Positions 35,869 through 42,154 of a DNA stretch of 42,154 bases are shown here, piece after piece. Position numbers and translations under genes: made by a program. The notes below the pieces were generated by a model. It made no database searches, had not been told where the DNA came from, and saw only the letters and a program-made list of their open reading frames with translations. Origin of the DNA: Candolleomyces eurysporus (taxonomy: Eukaryota > Basidiomycota > Agaricomycetes > Agaricales > Psathyrellaceae); contig JANBPK010000841.1 in the NCBI GenBank assembly GCA_027579435.1, positions 1 to 42,154 on the forward strand, written 5' to 3'. The stretch's first letter is position 1; every line of letters starts with the position of its first letter.

Positions 35869-37141
35869 TTGGGCCCCAGGAAGCATTCGTCGCGGTTTTG
35901 TCGGCGTTTTCCGCCCTTCAGCGACACCCTGCTCCCTATCGTCCCTGACCGTGTTGGCAATTACTTGGTTCGGGTCGGCGACGATGAAAAATCCGACCTC
36001 ATTATGTTCGACTCCGTGGCGCATTCGTTTTCTCCGCCGCCATTTTTTTTCCTTTTCCATGTTTGCCTATTTGCGTTCAAGGACGGCCGGATGTTATTTC
36101 CCAGGATGGATCCCGTTTTCGTATTCAGGTTACACCTTCCCTTCGATACATGCTTGCTTCCGCGCTCTAGTCATCCCACCCAGCTCTTCAGCTACCTTTT
36201 GGACCTACCCTTCGCCATGTGATGCGAAACTCAAATAGTTCGAACGGCATCCATACTGCCTCCGAATCCAAGCAATGACAACTAGGCCCGTCGAACCGCA
36301 AGCAGACGCCCATTACATCCACAATTTCGGCTACATTCTTTCATCCACTTGTGGAATCTGAAGATATACTTCCGTAATCTTCACATTCAAGCTTCTGTTT
36401 TCTTCCTTCTCGTGATTCTCTCTCCCGATCTGTATTCTTTAACGGCTTTCGATCTTCTCTAGTCTGTCGTTTGTTTCTATATCCCTCTGCTTCTCCCTCT
36501 CCATGCATCGTTATTTAAAATACCCGCCATATCTCATACCAAACCTACCTACCTAATATCTTGCATCTGTTTTCTGCATTGAATGCCTCACTCTTTAAAA
36601 TCTGTACAGCACTATACCTACCTTACCTATGGACTTCAGGGATTCTTTTCGTTGGCCTAATTATCAACATAAATACGGGTTCTTCATATCTTACAGTACA
36701 CATTACTGTCCTTGCCCAATCCTAGCCACTTCTTATCACGATTGAAGGACGAATAGATTCAATTCCAACTCTTGCGCAGACATGTCCGTATGATGATCCC
36801 AGATTCCAGGTGGAGCGGGAAAACTGTCAAAATTAATTCTGTCTGTCCTGGTTTGTCAGGCTGAGGCGGCAGCGTTTCTGACGAGGATAACGTTGTTACC
36901 TTTATGGTTTAGTTTTACGGCAACGGTGTGCAGGTGTGCATAATAGGGGAGGCGTAATTTCGGGAGGGACTTCTCGAGCTCGTGCCTGGTTCGCTTCTTG
37001 CCAGTGACTCAGGTCCCTTAGCTATTCACTCTTTACAACCTTCCATACCCAGGTTGCTCGGCTGGTTTGACTAAACTTCCCCCGACCCCAAGCCATTACT
37101 AGACAACTTTCTGGATTTGGCACTTGGCCAGGGTTATAGCT
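35869..37141. other. Intergenic, no gene
   Basis: About 1.3 kb of 3' flank of the G-alpha gene and upstream region of the RidA gene. It has pyrimidine-rich stretches (about 36390-36510) and no recognisable gene. The open frame at 35869-36222 begins directly at the G-alpha stop and is T/C-rich, not protein-like. Confidence 0.5.
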
Positions 37142-38716
37142 ATGTCACCAGCATTTGGCGTACTGCGGAGGGCTGCCGTTCAAGCCAACATTGCTACGTA
37201 TACGTCTGTAAAGACTCCGACTCGTTCGCTGGCCTTCTTCCGACGGGTGAGTGGAATTTTAGAAACGACTGACAGAAAATTACACAATGGCTAATCCATC
37301 GATACGGTTTTTCGGAAATCCAGGTTATTGCCATTGGAGGCGCTTCCGGCCCAGCCTCGGAATCCGCCGTGGGGGCACGGTCGACTCGTCCGAGTCGTCC
37401 TCTCGTTTGTCCAAAACCAGCTGCTAGAGCCATGTCAACCACCGTGAATACCCACGAATCGCTGTCCATCGTGTCAACTCCCGGTGAGCGTTTCAATCTC
37501 TTTTTGCGTACAGTTGTTTCTGCCTTTTGGCGTGTGCTTCTTCAGATTTCCCTCAGATCTGGACGTAAACAAAGGGAAAAAGGGACCCCTCCAGCGTCGA
37601 TCTGGACACAGGGTCAACGTTAACGTTATCATCTCGTGTCGGATTTATGTGGAGTCGCGTTCTACGCTCCTAGGATATGATGATTTTCTGCTGGTACGGA
37701 GCCGTGCATCTGATCCTGCTGAGATGGACCTCGAGTCCAGTCCCGGATAGGCGGATNGGGCATCCGGCTGGTAGTATGCAAATGCCATAACATGGGCAAG
37801 GATTTTTAGGCATGCGGGGTGTGTCAATTCGCAACCTCGTATAGTCTAGGCTAACGCAACTGCCTGGCCGTCTCACTGCCTGTCTGTCGGTTGCAGCGGT
37901 ACCTAACGAAAAAGCGGCTTCTGCCGATTTCGGACTCTGCAACTCGACAGTTAGCAGGGTTCGGTTAACCATGCCATTTGCTTCTGTTTCCCTCATATCC
38001 CTCTTCTCCACCTGCTATGTTGTCATTCCTGCGCTATTCGCGGAGGATCCACGATCTTCCTTTCTTCGAAGGTCGTTCTTCGTCTTCATGTGTTTGCCCT
38101 TTTCACTTCTCTTTGCATTGGGACTCTGGGCCAATCCAATTCCACCTTCACGAAAAATCCCACATAACGCTTAACCGTTCTGACCGTGTAATTTTCTCAA
38201 TTCCACAGCGGCGCCTGCTGCCATCGGACCCTATTCCCAAGGAATCAAAGCTGGAGATCTACTCTTCTGCTCGGGATGTATCCCGCTTGACCCCGCATCG
38301 ATGCAAGTCGTAGAAGGGGGCGTGGAAGCCCAGGCTGAACAGGCGCTCAAAAACCTCAAGGCGGTCGTCGAAGCTGCGGGTGCCGAGCTTGGCAAGGTCG
38401 TTAAGACAACCGTGAGCATCTTTCCTTTTTTCANCTATCACTTATCACGCCCGGGGTTTTCGTTACTGAATAGTTTTGTTTGAACTTTGTTTTATGTAGG
38501 TGTTCTTGAAATCAATGGACGATTTCGTGGCCGTGAACGGAGTTTATGCCAAGTTCTTTGGTAACCACAAGCCTGCCCGATCTGCTGTGGANGTTGCCCG
38601 ATTGCCCAAAGACGTTCTCGTCGAAGTGGAAGCTATTGTCAGGTAAGGACATACAGTGGACGTCATCTGTCGTCGCGTGCTGTCCGCTCAATCTGCTGTT
38701 TTATAGCCTGAAGTAA
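37142..38716 (+). CDS. RidA/YjgF/UK114 family 2-iminobutanoate deaminase
   Basis: RidA-family enzymes hydrolyse reactive enamine/imine intermediates released by PLP enzymes and protect mitochondrial and cytosolic metabolism. Five exons: 37142-37246, 37324-37483, 38209-38411, 38500-38642 and 38707-38716. They total 621 nt, 206 residues. The conserved core is A-A-P-A-A-I-G-P-Y-S-Q-G, LKAVVEAAG, D-D-F-V-A-V-N-G-V-Y and the hallmark K-P-A-R-S-A-V with its substrate-binding Arg, followed by A-R-L-P-K-D-V-L-V-E-V-E. The first 71 residues are rich in Arg, Ser and Ala and nearly free of acids, like a mitochondrial presequence. An in-frame ATG at 37432 (MSTTVNTHESLS) would give a 135-residue cytosolic form of the usual RidA length. 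Intron 2 is 725 nt, about ten times the local norm. Yeast uses two separate genes (MMF1, HMF1) for these locations. Confidence 0.92.
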
Positions 38717-38954
38717 ACTGCCCTGCTGTGAACCCGCTGTTTATACCGTCTTCTAGAAATCGCGGGGCGGCTTTCATGTTGTTAATGCGGATGGTTTTTT
38801 TAATATACCAAGAACAAGAACAAGGGCGTTGCTGTTGAGGAGAAACTTTACCAGTTGCATGGACACATTCAAACCGGGGGATCAGCTGATCATTNTGAAC
38901 ATGTTCGAAGCGCAGACGATGCAGGTAGGTATCCATTAGTAGTACAAAGTCAAA

Positions 38955-40038
38955 TTACATTTCCTCGATTATTTGCTTTAAGCTCGTTTCGTCCACAATC
39001 TCGAATCCTTTTGATTGTGTCACCTGGGGAATCGACAGATGAGGTCAATTGAAAGGTTCCGGGCTTGCGAACTGAGACGAGCCATACCTGAGCCAGCTGT
39101 ACGTTGTGTTGATCCAGCTTCTCCTCCATGACTTGCTTCAACACTCGCAGAGTCAATGTCTGTGCTTCCTTCAATGTCATTTGCTATAAACATGCAAGGT
39201 CTTAGCGCTAACCCTACTCGCAAGAATGAGAGTATGAACAGACCTTNTGCCATTTATCCTGCAGCTCTTGCTGCGCCGCCTCTGATCCCGACCCGATTGC
39301 CTTGGCTTCGTATCGAATGAAGGTTCCAGAGGGATCGGTATGGAATCTTGAGGGATANGGATAGTTCAAGTTAGCAAAACCACGGGAGGGACACCAGAAT
39401 TCCAAAGCGTACAGTTGCGGTCCAAGCTCATCAATCCCCGCAATGAGCAACGCAACGCCGAAGGGTCGACTCATCATAGCCTCCTCGTCGTGCACACTCT
39501 CTCCAAATCGTAGTGCAAGATCACAAACGGCCTGCGTTGCACTCTCGACCTTGATCCTCTCGTCGTAGGTGAAAGCATGATTCTGGGCGGTTACNCGCGC
39601 ATGGTCGATCATGGTTCNTGCGTCTGCAGTGAGTCCNGACATGGCACATCCGAGATGTCGGTCTATTTCCATAATCTTCTCGATAGAGCTCGACTCGAGA
39701 AGCGGTGATTGAACACGCTTNTCGACCCCCAGGACGACTCCNTCTGGAGTCTTGATTCCTACTGTTGTCGATCCAAGCTTTTGGTGGTTTTGTCGTGATT
39801 AGGNAAGACTCTGGAGGTGAGTGAAGGATATGCGCACCTTGATAGCTTCAATGGCATATTCGACTACGTGAAGCAGATTTAAATGCCATTCAGATTATAT
39901 GGATCTTATCGCCAACCTTGGAATAGACGACCTTCTGGCGAGAAGGTGTTGACACCACGATCTGGCAATCTGGCNTTAGGTTGAGCATAATATGTTCCTA
40001 CAACAGCACGNACCGTATTCTGAACGCGTTAAGAACAT
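38955..40038 (-). CDS. PUP2: 20S proteasome subunit alpha5
   Basis: Structural alpha-ring subunit of the 20S proteasome in cytosol and nucleus; alpha subunits are not proteolytic. Seven exons: 40038-40014, 39961-39917, 39863-39838, 39777-39413, 39346-39244, 39183-39088 and 39023-38955. They total 729 nt, 242 residues, the expected size. The N-terminus [20 protein letters not shown] is the alpha5 form of the proteasome A signature, followed by [13 protein letters not shown]. Diagnostic alpha5 pieces are [40 protein letters not shown] and the C-terminal IIEEM. The 66-nt intron at 39412-39347 is in frame and could be mistaken for coding sequence. The first three exons are very short (25, 45 and 26 nt). 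The gene is tail to tail with the RidA gene, 238 bases apart. Confidence 0.97.
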
Positions 40039-40470
40039 GGCTTAATGGTAATGGGGAGGAGNNNNCNNNAAACTGCAATTGAATAGTCTCATTTACCGTG
40101 CTTGCGNGTATGGCGACGCGTGTTGCAAGCGTGGGAACTGAATTTANGATCTTATCTTATCTGCGCGTTGCTCCTGCCCGCGAGATGTTCAATGTCCAAC
40201 ACTTGCGTCTGCTCACAATATATTCTCGTAACATCATGGTTGTAGACCATCCTGTAATTATATTGTGTGACATGCTGGTCACCAAGCTCACAGAAACGGC
40301 ATTGGTATGAGGCTTTCACTTGAACTTGAAGCTTATATCTATGTTCTTCGAGGCAAGTCCGCTTGCTCGACCCATGTCGAATGCGAATTGTACAGATAAT
40401 ATACCGGAGACGGTACGNAGCNATAAATNGTGTANTCTCAGTCCNCCTAGCTCTAATNCCTGCTCTGTTT
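40039..40470. other. Intergenic, proteasome alpha5 upstream region
   Basis: 432 bases between the FunK1 stop and the alpha5 start, with several N runs (40062-40069, 40418-40458). No gene seen; the open frame on the minus strand is a shadow of the kinase. Confidence 0.5.
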
Positions 40471-42154
40471 TCAATCCAGTTTACGACGACGAGCCCTCTC
40501 GTCGCCACCTTCCTGAGCCGTCGAANTTTCTGCATCGACTTCGTCAGCCTTCCGCTTAGTTCCTTGGATGGTTGGATCGGACTCCTGCTCCTCAGCCCTG
40601 TCCAACTCCATAATGGCGACGTCGAAAAGATTAATGACGTAGTCGTAATTCTTGCGAATAGTTGGTTCAGACAACAAGGATTCCTCGAGTTTATCTTTCG
40701 AGAACTCGTTGCCGTAACAGTCTCTGATGTCTTCCTTGTCTTGGGCCACATTCCGGATGAACATGTAGAACCTGTCGAGGAGGCGATGAGAGGCCTTGCT
40801 CCAATAAGGGCTAATGAACTCCGTTGGATCGACTGGTTCTTCGTCAAGAATGAAGTCCATCTTGAACCTGAGGTTTTCTTCCAAACTATCCAAGGTGTTC
40901 AGCCATTCGTCAACGAACTCCGGGCAAGGGTCCTGGCGGGTTCCTGGTTCGTCCAACTCCCACATGACACTAGCGGTGGTGTAGAAAGCAGATTCCAACT
41001 CGTCTAAATAATCGTGCGCAAGAATACACTCTTCCNGGTCCCATGGGTCAGCGAGNGCATTCTTGAGTATGGCAATNGAGTAGAATTGGGAGTGTCCCTG
41101 TNTTGGGATTGGGAATATTAGCGAGNTGTAGNCAGCNTGAAAACAAAGTCACACATACCNCCGCCATGTTCTCTNGCTTGATCAATGAAACAGGCTTTGC
41201 CATGTCGAAATCAATCAATACGCCCCGGTTTCCGGGCGTAGCATCTGGCTTTCCAAATAAAATATTCCTCCAAGCAATNTCGTGCTGAATGATTCCAGCC
41301 TCAAGAAACAGGTTTCTGTGACCTAAAAATCGGTTTATGGGTCAGCAAGTCTCATAGATACGCGCACTGAGACGACTCACCAGCTATGGCATCTCTGATA
41401 GCGCAGAGTAGCTGCCTCTCCGACTGGAAACAAAACAGGTGAGGTCCATATTTCTCCAATACGATCCGTGATTGAATCTGGTTCCGACAAGAGCCTCTCG
41501 CGTAATAACATTCACAAAAGTCCTTGGTCTGCGCACGAGCTCCTTCGCACGAAATCATCTGAGCAAGTCCATCGAGATTGCGTGCTGCCTTGAGGCTCTC
41601 AAACTCAGGATACCAGCTCTCTTCTCTCCAAGAGTCCTTAACTAAAACTTCCTGACCATTTTCGGGGTCACGAACAGCCCAGATAAGTGNACCAGTACCG
41701 TAGATGGAGGACTTCTTGGAAACCGGGTCAATTTTAAGNAGTTGGTATGTCTTGGAGATCTTGCTTTCATCGTCCACAGTCGTTAGTGTGCCGTTAAACT
41801 TTCTCCCAGTGGCATCGACCTTCCATTGGACGCTCGTGTCAAGTCCNAGAACCTGCTCGTCGAGAGAGCATAGACCGATGATTAGTTGAATGAAATCCTC
41901 GGGAAAGCCATCGTAGGGGTTCAGACTGCAGAAGCCTNTCTGGATCCCGTTTCGATCAAAATGGTACCATTGAACGTCGGCGCGTCCACCGATAGANCAT
42001 GTTCGAACGGATTGNCGGTTGGGCTGNTGAAGGAAGATTTGTCTGAACAATTATTNATGANTTATCAAAACAGGGTGAATTGAAGTAGGCTGACGAGAAT
42101 CTCACCTTGCATACGTTGCTTGTAGTTCCTTGTCTGTCAGCATCTCGCGCGCGC
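40471..42154 (-). CDS. FunK1-type protein kinase, 5' partial
   Basis: Fungal-specific protein-kinase-like family (FunK1) expanded in multicellular basidiomycetes; partners are unknown. The gene runs off the right edge. Exons seen: (edge)-42106, 42042-41381, 41322-41159 and 41097-40471. Upstream pieces give Q-I-F-L-x-Q-P-N-R-Q-S-V-R-T and the family-like W-Y-H-F-D-R-N-G. The catalytic loop reads Q-H-D-I-A-W-R-N-I-L where FunK1 and other kinases have H-R-D-(5x)-N; Asp and Asn are kept, the His-Arg pair is not. The metal motif is GVLIDFDMA, the DFD form normal for FunK1. The C-terminal part has ALADPWD, a helical region, and a basic T-K-R-K-A-D-E plus E-R-A-R-R-R-K-L-D end, probably a nuclear localisation signal. 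Splice phases agree at the introns checked; several N characters leave single residues unknown. Confidence 0.85.

Noticed and set aside
39347..39412. In-frame extra segment in proteasome alpha5
   Set aside because: It has GT-AG ends, and removing it restores the conserved [12 protein letters not shown], so it is an intron.

Overview
The window is nuclear DNA from a filamentous basidiomycete, most likely an Agaricomycete. The genes are broken by many short GT-AG introns (mostly about 45-90 nt), and one gene is a FunK1-type kinase, a family expanded in mushroom-forming fungi. The other families (eukaryotic enolase, NOG2, 20S proteasome alpha5, G-alpha, LAM/GRAM-VASt sterol-transfer protein) are all eukaryotic. 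It reads as a draft assembly with many N characters, several of them extra bases in front of homopolymer runs. Species cannot be named from the sequence alone.

Layout, left to right: a GNAT acetyltransferase (1599-2546, -); a 13-exon DAL5-like MFS anion symporter (4039-6211, +); an unrecognised acidic/basic protein (8234-8930, +); a large LAM-type GRAM-VASt-TM protein (9810-13899, +); a remnant of a homeobox gene (about 14490-15030, -); a truncated second LAM gene (15038-18060, +); the complete homeobox gene (19021-20049, -); enolase (21735-23411, -); the 60S biogenesis GTPase NOG2 (23920-26274, -); a cytochrome P450 (26649-28789, -); a mucin-like single-pass membrane protein (29513-about 32082, -); an atypical G-protein alpha subunit (33397-35868, +); a RidA/YjgF-family protein with a possible mitochondrial presequence (37142-38716, +); proteasome alpha5 (38955-40038, -); and a FunK1 kinase running off the right edge (40471-beyond 42154, -).

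The main structural event is a tandem duplication of about 5 kb covering the LAM gene and the 3' part of the neighbouring homeobox gene. The copies are about 9862-15030 and 15038-19600. The breakpoints fall inside both genes, so the left copy keeps the complete LAM gene plus a dead homeobox tail, and the right copy keeps the complete homeobox gene plus a LAM gene without its start. The right LAM copy has lost its N-terminal reading frame and a serine-rich/acidic segment of about 830 bp. Its GRAM-VASt-TM half still reads open through four exons (654 codons from an internal ATG) with all splice sites in phase, which suggests it is still under selection.

The genes do not form one pathway. They are mostly housekeeping genes (enolase, NOG2, proteasome, RidA) mixed with transport, signalling and oxidative enzymes. 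The exon models for GNAT, MFS, enolase, NOG2, P450, G-alpha, RidA and proteasome alpha5 were assembled by hand. In each case the summed exon length is a multiple of three and the protein length fits the family, except G-alpha, which is enlarged.
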